Below are positions 24,980 to 34,097 of a stretch of 51,898 nucleotides of DNA, one piece after another. The stretch lies in the NCBI GenBank assembly GCA_963204785.1, contig CAUJHG010000019.1, positions 1 through 51,898 on the forward strand, in the 5' to 3' direction. The notes below the pieces were generated by a model, which was given only the letters and a program-made list of their open reading frames with translations, was not told where the DNA came from and ran no database searches. Source of the stretch: Pseudomonadota bacterium. GTDB taxonomy: Bacteria > Pseudomonadota > Gammaproteobacteria > Burkholderiales > Burkholderiaceae_E. A program made the position numbers and the translations under genes. Position 1 is the stretch's first letter. Each line of letters begins with the position of its first letter.

Positions 24980-25032
24980 ATAAGAAACGAACTCCGATCG
25001 ACCCCATCCGATCACTGCCGTCGAGGTTTTCG

Positions 25033-25602
25033 ATGCAGACGAGACGCACCGACGAGGAATTTGCGCAGCAGCTCTCCGAGCTGGTGAAGAGGGAGGGCAT
25101 CTCCGAGCTCTCGGTTGCCCAGATCGCTGCGCGGCTGCGCTGCTCGCGCCGACGCCTCTACGCGCTGGCGCCAACCAAGGAGGGTCTGCTGCACCGGGTG
25201 GCGGCCGAGCACTTCGATCGGATGCTGCGCGAGGGTTTCGAGGCCGCTGCCAGGGAGGGGGACGCGGGACGGGCGATCGCCGCCTATCTGCGGGTCGGGG
25301 TGACCTGGACGACCACCCTGAGCCAGGCCTTCCTGCGCGACCTGGAGGCCAGCGCCGAAGGCAGGGCGCTGTTCGACCGCTTCCAGCACGCGCGCGCCGA
25401 GGGCGGCCAGCGGATCGTCGAGGAAGGGATCCGCAGCGGCGCGTTCAACGCGCACAACCCGGCAGTGGCGATCGAGGTGCTGCTTGGGGCGGCCCTGCGG
25501 CTGCGTCGCCCGGACTTCCTGGAGCGCAGCGGCCTGTCGATCTCCCAGGCCTTCGACGAGGCGTACTCGATCGTCCTCGGCGGGCTGCTCGCCCGGCGCT
25601 GA
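25033..25602 (+). CDS. TetR-family transcriptional regulator
   Basis: The 189-residue protein has an N-terminal TetR helix-turn-helix (about 9-55: EFAQQLSELVKREGISELSVAQIAARLRCSRRRLYALAPTKEGLLHRV) and an all-helical ligand domain with no conserved family beyond TetR. It is divergent from the binding-protein/CoA-ligase operon and probably represses it until an acyl-CoA or free acid binds. The 149-base gap holds the GGTACC pair. Length and the 25033 ATG are normal for the family. Confidence 0.9.
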   Translation: MQTRRTDEEFAQQLSELVKREGISELSVAQIAARLRCSRRRLYALAPTKEGLLHRVAAEHFDRMLREGFEAAAREGDAGRAIAAYLRVGVTWTTTLSQAFLRDLEASAEGRALFDRFQHARAEGGQRIVEEGIRSGAFNAHNPAVAIEVLLGAALRLRRPDFLERSGLSISQAFDEAYSIVLGGLLARR

Positions 25603-25628
25603 CCTCGGTCGGCGCTCGTCCCCGCCAG

Positions 25629-25692
25629 CCGGCGCGCGGCGCCGGCGGCGTGGGGCCGCCTGCGCCGCGCGGGCCGATTGCCTGCGCGGCGC
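25629..25692. terminator. GC-rich inverted repeats between convergent tetR and amidohydrolase genes
   Basis: CCGGCGC at 25629-25635 pairs with GCGCCGG at 25639-25645. GCGCCGCGC at 25662-25670 pairs with GCGCGGCGC at 25684-25692. They fill most of the 93 bases between the converging genes and probably terminate transcription from both sides. There is no T tract. Confidence 0.45.
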
Positions 25693-25695
25693 GCC

Positions 25696-27336
25696 TCAGG
25701 CGCCGGCCTGGAAGACGCGCCCGCCCTGGACGGTGCCCCAGACCCGGACGTCCTTCAGCGCCTCGGGCGCGATCGCGGTCGGGTCGTCCTCGAGCACGCA
25801 GAAGTCGGCGCGCTTGCCGCACTCGATCGAGCCGATCTCCCCGTCCAGGCGCAGGGTCTGCGCAGCGCCCAGGGTGATCGCGCGCAGCGCCTGCTCGACG
25901 CTGATGCGCTCGCGCTCGCCCAGCACCCGTCCGGTGGCCGACACCCGGTTGACCGCGCACCAGGCGGTGAACAGCGGGCCGATCGGGGTGATCGGCGCGT
26001 CGGAGTGGATCGCCAGCGTCACCCCCTCGCGCAGCGCGGTCGCGCAGGCGTTCATCCGCGACGCCCGCTCGGGGCCGACCGTGGTTTCCCAGTGCTGGTC
26101 GCCCCAGTAGTAGATGTGGTTGGCGAAGAGGTTCACCGCCATCCCGAGCGCGGCCATGCGCCGGAACTGCGCGGCGTCGGCCAGCTGCGTGTGCTGCAGC
26201 GTGAAGCGGTGGTCCGGCGAAGGACGCGCGCGCAGCGCCTGCTCCATGCAGTCGAGCGCGAGCTCGGTGGCCTCGTCGCCGTTGGTGTGCGTGTGGATCT
26301 GCACCCCGTGCTCGAGCGCGAGCGTGTAGCACTCGCGGATCGTCTCGGGCGCGGCGTACCACAGGCCCGCCGGCGCGCCGTTGTAGTAGCCTGGCCAGCG
26401 GATGCGCGCCGTGAAGCCCTGGATCGAGCCGTCGGCGACGATCTTGATGCGGCCCAGCCGCATCCGGTCGGTGCTCATTTCGCGCAGCGCGCAGGCGCGC
26501 GCGACCGCGTCGGCCGGGCTCATCCCGATCAGGCGCAGCAGCGGCACGATGCGCACCGGGTAGCGAGCGTCGTCGGTGGTGCGCCGCAGGGTGCCCAGCT
26601 CCTCCTCGCCCAGCGTGGCGGCGAGATCGGTGGCGGTGGTGACGCCGGCGCGCACGCACAGCCGGCCGAAGGTGCGGATGCCCTGCTCGTCGCCGGACAG
26701 GAAGGAGCGGTGCAGGCCCACCAGCTGCAGCGCGCCGGACATCGCCTCGGGGCCCCTGAGCTCGCCGGTGGGCAGGCCGTCCTCGCCCAGCGGGATGCCG
26801 GGGTGGGTGTGTCCGGTGCGCAGCAGGCCGGCGCGCTCGAGCGCGGCGGTGTTCACGTTGAGGATGTGGCCGCTGGCGTGCATCACCCCGACCGGGCGCG
26901 TGGCGCTCACCCGGTCGAGGTCGGCGCGCGTGCAGCGGCGGGCGCCGAAGTAGATCGGATCCAGGCCCCAGCCGGTGACCGGGGCGTCGCCGGGCGGCAT
27001 GGCGGCCTCGGCGGCGCGCAGCGTCTCGACCACCGCGTCCATCGAGCGTGCTCCCGCCACCCGGCGGCCGTCGGGGTCGTCGACGTCGAACCAGCCGCAG
27101 TAGGTGTAGCGCCACAGCGCGCCGGCCATCAGGTGGGTGTGACCCTCGACCAGCCCGGGCATCAGCACCTTGTCGGCGAAGCGCTCGTCCAGCGTGAAGG
27201 GGCCCCAGCCGCGCAGCTCATCGAGGCTGCCGACCCCGAGGATGCGACCGTCGCGGACCGCGACGTGGCTTGCCTCGGGCCGCGCGGGCGCCATCGTGAG
27301 GATCCTGCGGGCGGAGTAGACGATGGTTTCGCTCAT
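25696..27336 (-). CDS. Metal-dependent amidohydrolase (YtcJ-type, amidohydrolase 3 family), copy 1
   Basis: The 546-residue hydrolase has the HxH metal motif H66/H68 (GLVEGHTHL), the [16 protein letters not shown] strand, a second ligand region [13 protein letters not shown], and [12 protein letters not shown] with the catalytic Asp. This is the YtcJ branch of the amidohydrolase superfamily; family members hydrolyse amides, N-acyl amino acids or cyclic amides. It lies 100 bases downstream of the peptide-type ABC transporter genes, so the transporter probably supplies its substrate. It is a clear paralogue of the protein at 34098-35744, sharing long identical segments ([29 protein letters not shown]). 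Confidence 0.88.
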   Translation of the reverse strand: MSETIVYSARRILTMAPARPEASHVAVRDGRILGVGSLDELRGWGPFTLDERFADKVLMPGLVEGHTHLMAGALWRYTYCGWFDVDDPDGRRVAGARSMDAVVETLRAAEAAMPPGDAPVTGWGLDPIYFGARRCTRADLDRVSATRPVGVMHASGHILNVNTAALERAGLLRTGHTHPGIPLGEDGLPTGELRGPEAMSGALQLVGLHRSFLSGDEQGIRTFGRLCVRAGVTTATDLAATLGEEELGTLRRTTDDARYPVRIVPLLRLIGMSPADAVARACALREMSTDRMRLGRIKIVADGSIQGFTARIRWPGYYNGAPAGLWYAAPETIRECYTLALEHGVQIHTHTNGDEATELALDCMEQALRARPSPDHRFTLQHTQLADAAQFRRMAALGMAVNLFANHIYYWGDQHWETTVGPERASRMNACATALREGVTLAIHSDAPITPIGPLFTAWCAVNRVSATGRVLGERERISVEQALRAITLGAAQTLRLDGEIGSIECGKRADFCVLEDDPTAIAPEALKDVRVWGTVQGGRVFQAGA

Positions 27337-27436
27337 GGCCTTGGCTTCCTGTGGCGTGGGGCTCCGGGATCGGAGCCTGGTTGGGCTGCGTTGCGGCGCC
27401 GCACGGGCACCGGAGGATTCGGTGCGCGGCGGACCT

Positions 27437-28471
27437 TCAGACGGAAACGGGTGCCAGCGGCGCCTGGGGGCGACCGTCGATCAGCTCGACCCGCCGGCAG
27501 CGCACCCAGTGCCCGGGAACGATCTCGCGCAGCGGCGGCAGCGCTTCGTGACACGCCGGCTCGGCCGCCGGACAACGGCCGGCGAAGCGGCAGCCGGGCG
27601 GCGGCGCGATCGGGCTGGGCGGGTCGCCGGCGAGACGGATCCGCTGCGCGGCGCGGGCGCGACCCCCGTGCACCGTGGGCACCGCGGACATCAGCGCGAC
27701 GCTGTACGGATGCAGCGGGTTGCCGAAGAAGGTGCGCCGCGGCGCGCGCTCGACGATCTGGCCCAGGTACATCACCGCGATCTCGTCGCACAGGTGCTCG
27801 ACCACCGCCATGTCGTGCGAGATGAACAGGTAGGTGAGCCCGAACTCGCGCTGCAGGCGGCCCAGCAGGTTCAGGATCTGCGCGCGGATCGCGACGTCCA
27901 GCGCGGACACCGGTTCGTCGCAGACCACCAGTTCGGGCTGCGTGGCCAGCGCGCGCGCGATGTTGATCCGCTGGCGCTGTCCGCCGGAGAACTGGTGCGG
28001 GAAGAGGTGCTGCTGCTCGGGCCGCAGGCCCACCGCCTCGAAGAGCTCGGACACGCGCGCGTCGCGCTGCTGCGGCGTTCCGACCTGCATCAGGTCCAGC
28101 GGGGTGCGCACCGTGTCGCCTGCGCGCTGACGCGGGTTCAGCGAGGAGAACGGATCCTGGAAGACGATCTGCAGCCGGCGGCGCGCCTTGCGCAGTTCCT
28201 CGCCCTGCAGCGCCCCCAGGTCGGTGTCGCCCAGGTGGACCGAGCCGGAGGTGATCGGGGCCAGGCGCATGACCGCCAGCGCGGTGGTGGTCTTGCCGGA
28301 GCCCGACTCGCCGACCAGCGCCATCGCACTGCCGCGCCGGACCTCGAGCGAGACGCCGTCGACTGCGCGCACCACTTCGGGCGGGTCGAACCAGCCCTTC
28401 TTGCGCAGGGGGAAGTGGACGTTCAGGTTCTGGATCCGCAGCAGGGAATCCTGGGAGGTGGGCGCGTTCAT
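27437..28471 (-). CDS. Peptide/nickel-type ABC transporter ATPase (OppF/DppF)
   Basis: The 344-residue ATP-binding subunit has Walker [17 protein letters not shown], signature [16 protein letters not shown], Walker [14 protein letters not shown] and the H-loop [11 protein letters not shown]. The C-terminal oligopeptide-transporter extension contains the Cys-bearing segment [20 protein letters not shown], typical of Opp/Dpp ATPases and able to hold an iron-sulfur cluster in some relatives. The start at 28471 overlaps the previous gene as ATGA. It works with OppD, the two permeases and the binding protein encoded upstream as one importer. The ligand is unknown. Confidence 0.93.
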   Translation of the reverse strand: MNAPTSQDSLLRIQNLNVHFPLRKKGWFDPPEVVRAVDGVSLEVRRGSAMALVGESGSGKTTTALAVMRLAPITSGSVHLGDTDLGALQGEELRKARRRLQIVFQDPFSSLNPRQRAGDTVRTPLDLMQVGTPQQRDARVSELFEAVGLRPEQQHLFPHQFSGGQRQRINIARALATQPELVVCDEPVSALDVAIRAQILNLLGRLQREFGLTYLFISHDMAVVEHLCDEIAVMYLGQIVERAPRRTFFGNPLHPYSVALMSAVPTVHGGRARAAQRIRLAGDPPSPIAPPPGCRFAGRCPAAEPACHEALPPLREIVPGHWVRCRRVELIDGRPQAPLAPVSV

Positions 28472-29472
28472 GCCTGGGCAGCCTCCTTGCTGTCGACCAG
28501 CAGCCAGCAGGCTGCGGCGTGCCCGTCGCCGACCTCGATCATGCCGGGCACTTCGGCAGCGCAGCGTTCGATTGCGTACGCGCAGCGCTCGCGAAACGCG
28601 CACCCCTGCCCGAGCTCCCAGATCGAGGGGACGACGCCGGGGATCTCGGGAAGGTCGGCGCGCTCATGGAGCTGGCTGCTGCCGAGCTCGGGCAGGCAGG
28701 CGATCAGCCCGCGCGTGTACGGGTGGCGCGGCGAGCCCAGCACCTGTGCGGTGCTGCCCTGCTCGATCACACGGCCCGCGTACATCACGATCACGCGGTC
28801 GGCCATCTCGGCGACCGCGCCCATGTCGTGGGTGATCAGCATGATCGCGGTGCCCTTGTCGCGCTGCAGCTCGCGCAGCAGGTCGAAGATCTGCGCCTGC
28901 ACCGTGACGTCGAGCGCGGTGGTGGGCTCGTCGGCGATCAGGATGTCCGGGCGGCAGGCCAGCGCCATCGCGATCATCACCCGCTGGCGCATCCCGCCGG
29001 AGAGCTGGTGCGGGTAGTCGTCCACTCGCCGCTCAGGCGCCGGGATGCCCACCTGGCGCAGCATCTCGATCGTGCGCTCGCGCGCAGCCGTCGCGTCGAG
29101 TCCGGAGTGCAGTCGCAAGGTCTCGCCGATCTGGTCGCCCACGGTGTAGACCGGGTTCAGCGAGGTCATCGGCTCCTGGAAGATCATCGAGATCCGGTTG
29201 CCGCGCACCTCGCGCATCCGGGCCTCGGTGGCCTGCGCGAGGTCCTCGTCGCCGTAGAGCACGCGCCCGCCGCTGATGCGCCCGGGCGGGGTCGGCACCA
29301 GCCGCAGCAGCGCCAGCGCGGTCATGCTCTTGCCGCAGCCGGACTCGCCGACCACGCACAGCGTCTCGCCGGCGTTCAGGTGGAAGTCCACGCCATTGAG
29401 CACCATCGCGGCGCCCTTGCGGGTGCGGAACTCGACCCGCAGGTCTTCGACTCGGAGCAGGGGTTCGGCCAT
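28468..29472 (-). CDS. Peptide/nickel-type ABC transporter ATPase (OppD/DppD)
   Basis: The 334-residue ATP-binding subunit has Walker [18 protein letters not shown] (about 41-57), signature [15 protein letters not shown], Walker [15 protein letters not shown] and the H-loop [11 protein letters not shown]. The C-terminal region [20 protein letters not shown] is Cys-containing, as in other Opp/Dpp ATPases. Its ATG at 29472 shares one base with the stop of the permease gene, and its stop overlaps the partner ATPase as ATGA. Confidence 0.93.
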   Translation of the reverse strand: MAEPLLRVEDLRVEFRTRKGAAMVLNGVDFHLNAGETLCVVGESGCGKSMTALALLRLVPTPPGRISGGRVLYGDEDLAQATEARMREVRGNRISMIFQEPMTSLNPVYTVGDQIGETLRLHSGLDATAARERTIEMLRQVGIPAPERRVDDYPHQLSGGMRQRVMIAMALACRPDILIADEPTTALDVTVQAQIFDLLRELQRDKGTAIMLITHDMGAVAEMADRVIVMYAGRVIEQGSTAQVLGSPRHPYTRGLIACLPELGSSQLHERADLPEIPGVVPSIWELGQGCAFRERCAYAIERCAAEVPGMIEVGDGHAAACWLLVDSKEAAQA

Positions 29473-30380
29473 CAGCGTTCCCTCAGCTTGGGGTTGAGCG
29501 CGTCGTTCAGGCCGTCGCCGATCAGGCTGACCGCGAGCACCGTGACGAAGATCGCAAAGCCCGGGAAGGTCACCGCCCACCAGCTCGTGAGCACCTGCTG
29601 CTTGCTCGAGCCGATCATCATTCCCCAGCTCATCACGTTGGGGTCGCTCAGCCCCAGGAAGGACAGGCCGGCCTCGAAGAGGATCGCGGCGCCCACCGCG
29701 AGCGTCGCCGAGACGATCAGCGGCGGGAAGGCGTTGGGCAGGATCACCTTCCAGATCAGCCGCGCGTTGCCGGCGCCCACCGCGCGCTCGGCGCGCACGA
29801 ACTCGAGGCTGCGCAGCTTCATGAACTCGGCGCGCGCCAGGCGCGCGGTGCCGGTCCAGGTGACGACGCCGATCGAGACCGTGACCGTGGTGAGCGTTGG
29901 CGAGAACAGCGTGACCACGACCATCGCGAACAGCAGCGAGGGCAGGACCTGGAAGAACTCGGTGATGCGCATCAGCACCGCGTCGACCCGCCCGCCGTAG
30001 TAGCCGGCGAGCGCGCCCACGGTGACGCCGATCAGCACCGACAGCGCGGCGGCCACCGCGCCCACGAGCAGCGTCGCGCGGCCGCCGTGGACGATTGCGG
30101 CGAACACGTCGCGGCCGAGGTAGTCGGCGCCGAGCCAGGCGTCCTCGGAGAAGGGCGGTGTGAGCGGCGCCGCGGCGATGTCGAAGGGGTCGGCCGGCCA
30201 CAGCAGCGGACCGGCCAGCGAGAGCAGCAGCACGAAGCCGAGGATCACCAGGCCGGCGATCGCCGAAGGATTGCGCAGGAACATGCGCATCGCCTCGACG
30301 GTCGGATGCTCCACCTTTGCCGGCGCCCGGGCGGTGGGGGCCGCGCCCGCGGCGTCGACGGACTGTGCGGGGACCTTCAT
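29472..30380 (-). CDS. Peptide-type ABC transporter permease (OppC/DppC)
   Basis: The 302-residue inner-membrane permease has about six TM segments, including an N-terminal one (SAIAGLVILGFVLLLSLAGP). The EAA motif region is EFVRAERAVGAGNARLIWKVILPN. LGADYLGRDVFAAIVHGGRATLLVG is the OppC/DppC hallmark. The N-terminal 35 residues are cytoplasmic and Ala-rich. It overlaps the DppB gene upstream (ATGA) and the ATPase gene downstream by one base. Confidence 0.92.
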   Translation of the reverse strand: MKVPAQSVDAAGAAPTARAPAKVEHPTVEAMRMFLRNPSAIAGLVILGFVLLLSLAGPLLWPADPFDIAAAPLTPPFSEDAWLGADYLGRDVFAAIVHGGRATLLVGAVAAALSVLIGVTVGALAGYYGGRVDAVLMRITEFFQVLPSLLFAMVVVTLFSPTLTTVTVSIGVVTWTGTARLARAEFMKLRSLEFVRAERAVGAGNARLIWKVILPNAFPPLIVSATLAVGAAILFEAGLSFLGLSDPNVMSWGMMIGSSKQQVLTSWWAVTFPGFAIFVTVLAVSLIGDGLNDALNPKLRER

Positions 30381-31351
30381 TTGCGGATCCTCGGGTCGAT
30401 CAGCCGGTAGGCGAGGTCGGTGAGCTGGTTCATGACGACGACGATGATCGAGGAGAACAGGAGCACGCCAAGGATGGTCGGATAGTCGCGGCGCAGCACC
30501 GACTCGAAGGCGAGCCTGCCGAGTCCGGGCCAGTTGAAGACCGTCTCGACCAGCACCGCGCCCGCGAGCAGGTTGCCGAACTGCAGCCCCAGCATGGTCA
30601 CCACCGGCAGCACCGCGTTGCGCAGCGCGTGCTTGTAGAGCACGACGCGCTCGGCCAGCCCCTTGGCGCGCGCGGTGCGCACGAAGTCGCTGCCCAGCAC
30701 GTCGAGCATCGACGCGCGCGCCAGGCGGCTGTACTGCGCCAGGTAGACCAGCGCGAGCGTGAGCGTGGGCAGCACCAGGTGGTGCAGCACGTCGACGACG
30801 TCCGACAGGCTCCCGGCGCCGGCGGAGTCGACTGCACGCATCCCGGAGATCGGGAACAGCGGGAACACCGATGCGAGCAGGATCACCAGCATGATGCCGG
30901 TCCAGAAGACCGGCGCGGCGAAGCCGATCAGCGAGATCACGGTGATCGCCTGCGACAGCAGCCCGTTGGGCCGGCGCGAGGCCAGCACCCCGAGTGTGGT
31001 GCCGATCCCGAAGGCGGCGATCACCGCGCTGAGCACCAGCAGCAGCGTGGCCGGGACCCGGTCGAGGATCAGTCCGCTCACCGGCAGGTTGAAGAAGTAC
31101 GAGTAGCCGAGGTCGCCGCTGAGCACCTTGCCCAGGTAGACCGCGAGCTGGGTCGACAAGGGTTTGTCCAGCCCGTACTGCTGGCGCAGATCTTCCTTGA
31201 GCTCCTCGCTCATGCCGCCGCTGGCGCCGGCGATGGTCTCGACCGGATCGCCGGGCGCGGCGTGCACCAGCAGGAAGTTGAGCACGACCACCGCCAGCAC
31301 CAGGGCGAGGCCCTGGAGCAGCTGGGTCAGCAGGGTTCGGCCGAGTTTCAT
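30377..31351 (-). CDS. Peptide-type ABC transporter permease (OppB/DppB)
   Basis: The 324-residue inner-membrane permease has an N-terminal TM (LLQGLALVLAVVVLNFLLVHAAPGDPVE) followed by the OppB block LRQQYGLDKPLSTQLAVYLGKVLSGDLGYS, further TM segments, and the EAA motif region SDFVRTARAKGLAERVVLYKHALRN. Length and motifs are normal. It lies 19 bases downstream of the binding protein gene and overlaps the second permease by 4 bases, so the transporter genes form one operon. Confidence 0.92.
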   Translation of the reverse strand: MKLGRTLLTQLLQGLALVLAVVVLNFLLVHAAPGDPVETIAGASGGMSEELKEDLRQQYGLDKPLSTQLAVYLGKVLSGDLGYSYFFNLPVSGLILDRVPATLLLVLSAVIAAFGIGTTLGVLASRRPNGLLSQAITVISLIGFAAPVFWTGIMLVILLASVFPLFPISGMRAVDSAGAGSLSDVVDVLHHLVLPTLTLALVYLAQYSRLARASMLDVLGSDFVRTARAKGLAERVVLYKHALRNAVLPVVTMLGLQFGNLLAGAVLVETVFNWPGLGRLAFESVLRRDYPTILGVLLFSSIIVVVMNQLTDLAYRLIDPRIRK

Positions 31352-31370
31352 GTCTGGACCGTGCCCGGCG

Positions 31371-32960
31371 TCACTTGACCGTGACTTCGTCCAGCGGCGA
31401 CATCGGCCCCCAGATCGTGGTCGGGACCTGACCCACGGTCTTGCGCGTCACGGTGTGGTAGGGCGTGAGGTTCACGTAGAGGATGGGCAGCTCGTCGGTG
31501 ACGATCTTCTGGAAGGTCGAGTAGTAGGCCTTGCGCTTGACCGGGTCGATCACCCCGCCGGCGGTCGCCAGCAGCTTGTCGACCTCGGCGTTGCGGTACT
31601 TCTGCGTGTTGGTCCAGATGATCGGCCGGATGTTCGACGACAGGTAGGTGCGGTGCACGCCGATGATCGGGTCGCCCCAGTTGAAGACCACGTCCATCGT
31701 CATGTCGAAGTCGCCGCTGGCGATCCGCTTGGCCCAGGCGGGGAAGTCGGCCGAGGCGCGCACCGTGACGCCGATGCCGATCTTCTTCAGCTGCGCGCGC
31801 ACGTACTCGGCCACGCCCTTCTGCTGCTCGTCGGTGCCCCCGGGGATGAAGTCGATGGTCAGCTTGAAGCGTTCGCCGTCGGCCCCGGGCTTGAAGCCGG
31901 CCTCGTCGAGCAGTGCCGCGGCCTTCTTCAGGTCGACCGGGTAGGTGACCAGGTCGGTGACCGCGAACACGCTGCTGGGGACGATCGGACCGTCGGCCCG
32001 GGTCGCGAAGCCGCCCATCAGCTTCTTGGTGATGAAGTCCTTGTCCACCGCGTGCGCGATCGCCTTGCGCACGCGCACGTCGGAGAGCTCCTTGCGCTCG
32101 AGGTTGAACGCGAGCCAGTTGATCGCGCCGATGCCCTCGTAGCCCTTCGCCGTGAGCGCCAGGTCCTTGTTCGTGGCCATCCGCTTCAGGTCGGAGGACG
32201 CGGACACGAAGGGCAGCATGTGGATGTCGCCGCGCTCGAGCCCGAAGATCAGGCTCTGGCTCTCGGGGGCGAGGTTGACGATGATGCGGTCGAGCTTCGG
32301 CCTGCCCTCGAGGAAGAAGCGGTCGAAGCGCTCCATCACGATGCGCTGCCCCGGCTTGAACTCGGCCAGCCTGAAGGGGCCGGAGCCGACGAGGTCGGCG
32401 GTGTTGCGCGGGTGGTTCTTCAGGTCCTTGCCGTCGTCGTAGACGTGCTTGGGCAGGATCGGGCACAGGGCCGGCGACATCGCCAGCACGATGGCCGGAT
32501 GCGGCTCGCTCATCCGGATGATCGCGGTGTGCGCGTCGGGCGTCTCGACCGCCTTCACCGGGCCCATCATGGTCTGGAACGGGTGGTTCGCCTTGATCGC
32601 CATGATCGAGAAGGCGACGTCGGCCGAGGTCACCGGCTTGCCATCGTGGAACACTGCATTCGTGCGCAGCTTCAGCGTGAGCGACATGCCGTCGGGGGCG
32701 AGCTCCCACTTCTCGGCGAGGTAGGGCTGCGGATTCCACTTGTCGTCGAAGCGCAGCGGGCTGGCGAAGAGCTGCGTCGACGGCATCGCGGTGGCCACGC
32801 CGGACTGCACTGCGCCGTTCAGGTGGCGCGGAGTCTGCGTCGAGCCGATGATCAGGGTGCCCCCCTGCTTCGCGTTCTGCGCGAGCGCCGGGAGCGTGAT
32901 GGTGGCTGTGGCGAGCATCGCGGCGCACAGCGCGCGGCGGCCGATGGATCGGATCGTCAT
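31371..32960 (-). CDS. Peptide/nickel-type ABC transporter substrate-binding protein (SBP family 5)
   Basis: This is a periplasmic binding protein (cluster C, DppA/OppA fold) of 529 residues. A Sec signal (MTIRSIGRRALCAAMLATAT, cleavage near ALA|QN) precedes the mature start KQGGTLIIGSTQTPRHLNGA. Family blocks follow: YLAEKWELAPDGMSLTLKLR, AVFHDGKPVTSADVAFSI, GSGPFRLAEFKPGQRIVMER and RVRKAIAHAVDKDFI. AGGAGG precedes the ATG. It is the first gene of the transporter operon. Neighbouring amidohydrolases and an aminotransferase suggest an amide or short peptide-like ligand. This is inferred. Confidence 0.93.
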   Translation of the reverse strand: MTIRSIGRRALCAAMLATATITLPALAQNAKQGGTLIIGSTQTPRHLNGAVQSGVATAMPSTQLFASPLRFDDKWNPQPYLAEKWELAPDGMSLTLKLRTNAVFHDGKPVTSADVAFSIMAIKANHPFQTMMGPVKAVETPDAHTAIIRMSEPHPAIVLAMSPALCPILPKHVYDDGKDLKNHPRNTADLVGSGPFRLAEFKPGQRIVMERFDRFFLEGRPKLDRIIVNLAPESQSLIFGLERGDIHMLPFVSASSDLKRMATNKDLALTAKGYEGIGAINWLAFNLERKELSDVRVRKAIAHAVDKDFITKKLMGGFATRADGPIVPSSVFAVTDLVTYPVDLKKAAALLDEAGFKPGADGERFKLTIDFIPGGTDEQQKGVAEYVRAQLKKIGIGVTVRASADFPAWAKRIASGDFDMTMDVVFNWGDPIIGVHRTYLSSNIRPIIWTNTQKYRNAEVDKLLATAGGVIDPVKRKAYYSTFQKIVTDELPILYVNLTPYHTVTRKTVGQVPTTIWGPMSPLDEVTVK

Positions 32961-33113
32961 GTCGTCCTCCTGTTGTGGGCCGGCGACGCGCGGGGCGCCA
33001 GGCCTTGGTGCGATCGAGAGTAGTCGAGCGGGCGCGGCCGCGGGTAGTACCAGTCGGCTGGCTTCGATTGGGCCAGCGGCCGGATTCTGATCGGGGAAAA
33101 CCCCGATGCCGAT

Positions 33114-34094
33114 CTAGACGCGTGCTGCGGCGATCGCTGCGCCGATCGCGTCGCGATCCAGCGGCAGGCCTGCGGAGATCGCCACCAGCCTGCCGCCGCC
33201 GTCGGCGCCGGCGGGCGCGGGAGCGAGGCTGGCGCGGCGCCCGACCAGTTGCACTGCGTGCAATCGACCGTCGGCCCCGCGCACCAGTCCCTTGGCCCGC
33301 ACCAGGGGCGGTGAGAGCGCGGCGAGCGCGTCGGCGAGCCGCTGCGGATCCACCTCGCCCTGGACTTCGAAGGTCTCGGCGTCGTAGCACGCCCCCGCGT
33401 GGCCCTGCGGCCGAAGGCTCGCGGCGAGGCCGAGCGTCACCATGCCGGTGCGCGGCGCGCGCTCGAAGACGCCCAGCAGTACCTCGACCGGCACTGCGCC
33501 GTCAGTGCAGCGCAGTACCGGCGCAGTGCTGTGCGTGTGCAGCCAGCTCTCCACAGCGTCGAGCGCCTGGGGCGGCAGGAGGTCGGACTTGGCGAGCAGC
33601 AGCAGGTCGGCGCACTGCAGTTGCTCGCGCACCGTCTCGCCGACGTAGCGATCGCCGGCCTGGCGGCGCACCGACTCTGCGTCGGCGACGACGATAGTGG
33701 CGGCGACCGTGATTCCCGGTGCGAGCGAGACGGTGGCCCGAAGGTTGCGCGGCAGCGCGACCCCGCTGGTCTCGATCACGATCTGCTCGAAGGGCTCGGC
33801 CGCGTTGCGCAAGGACTGGAGCGTCTCGAGCAGGTCGTCGCCGAAGCTGCAGCACACGCAGCCGCCGGCGATGCTGATCGCATCGGCGCTGCGGGCCTCG
33901 ATCAGGTCGGCGTCGATGTTCACGGAGCCGAAGTCGTTGACGACCACTGCGATGCGCCGCCCGCCGGCGTGGCGCAGCAGGTGGTTGAGCACCGTGGTCT
34001 TGCCTGCGCCCAGGTAGCCGCCCAGGATGGTGAGCGGGATCGGGCCGCGCGGCGCGACATCGCGGCGCTGAGACCCGTCGGGCCGGGCGCGCAT
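33114..34094 (-). CDS. CobW/P47K-family GTPase (metallochaperone type)
   Basis: The 326-residue G3E GTPase has Walker A GGYLGAGKTTVLNHLL (about 25-40), the CxCC metal motif GGCVCCS with C79/C81/C82, VIETSGVALP (Walker B region) and LLLAKSDLLPP (base-recognition motif, SKxD variant of NKxD). The C-terminal CobW_C domain is present. Such proteins deliver zinc or other metals to client enzymes. It starts 3 bases after the stop of the amidohydrolase gene, strongly suggesting that it loads metal into that enzyme. It is not linked to cobalamin genes. Confidence 0.88.
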   Translation of the reverse strand: MRARPDGSQRRDVAPRGPIPLTILGGYLGAGKTTVLNHLLRHAGGRRIAVVVNDFGSVNIDADLIEARSADAISIAGGCVCCSFGDDLLETLQSLRNAAEPFEQIVIETSGVALPRNLRATVSLAPGITVAATIVVADAESVRRQAGDRYVGETVREQLQCADLLLLAKSDLLPPQALDAVESWLHTHSTAPVLRCTDGAVPVEVLLGVFERAPRTGMVTLGLAASLRPQGHAGACYDAETFEVQGEVDPQRLADALAALSPPLVRAKGLVRGADGRLHAVQLVGRRASLAPAPAGADGGGRLVAISAGLPLDRDAIGAAIAAARV

Positions 34095-34097
34095 CGA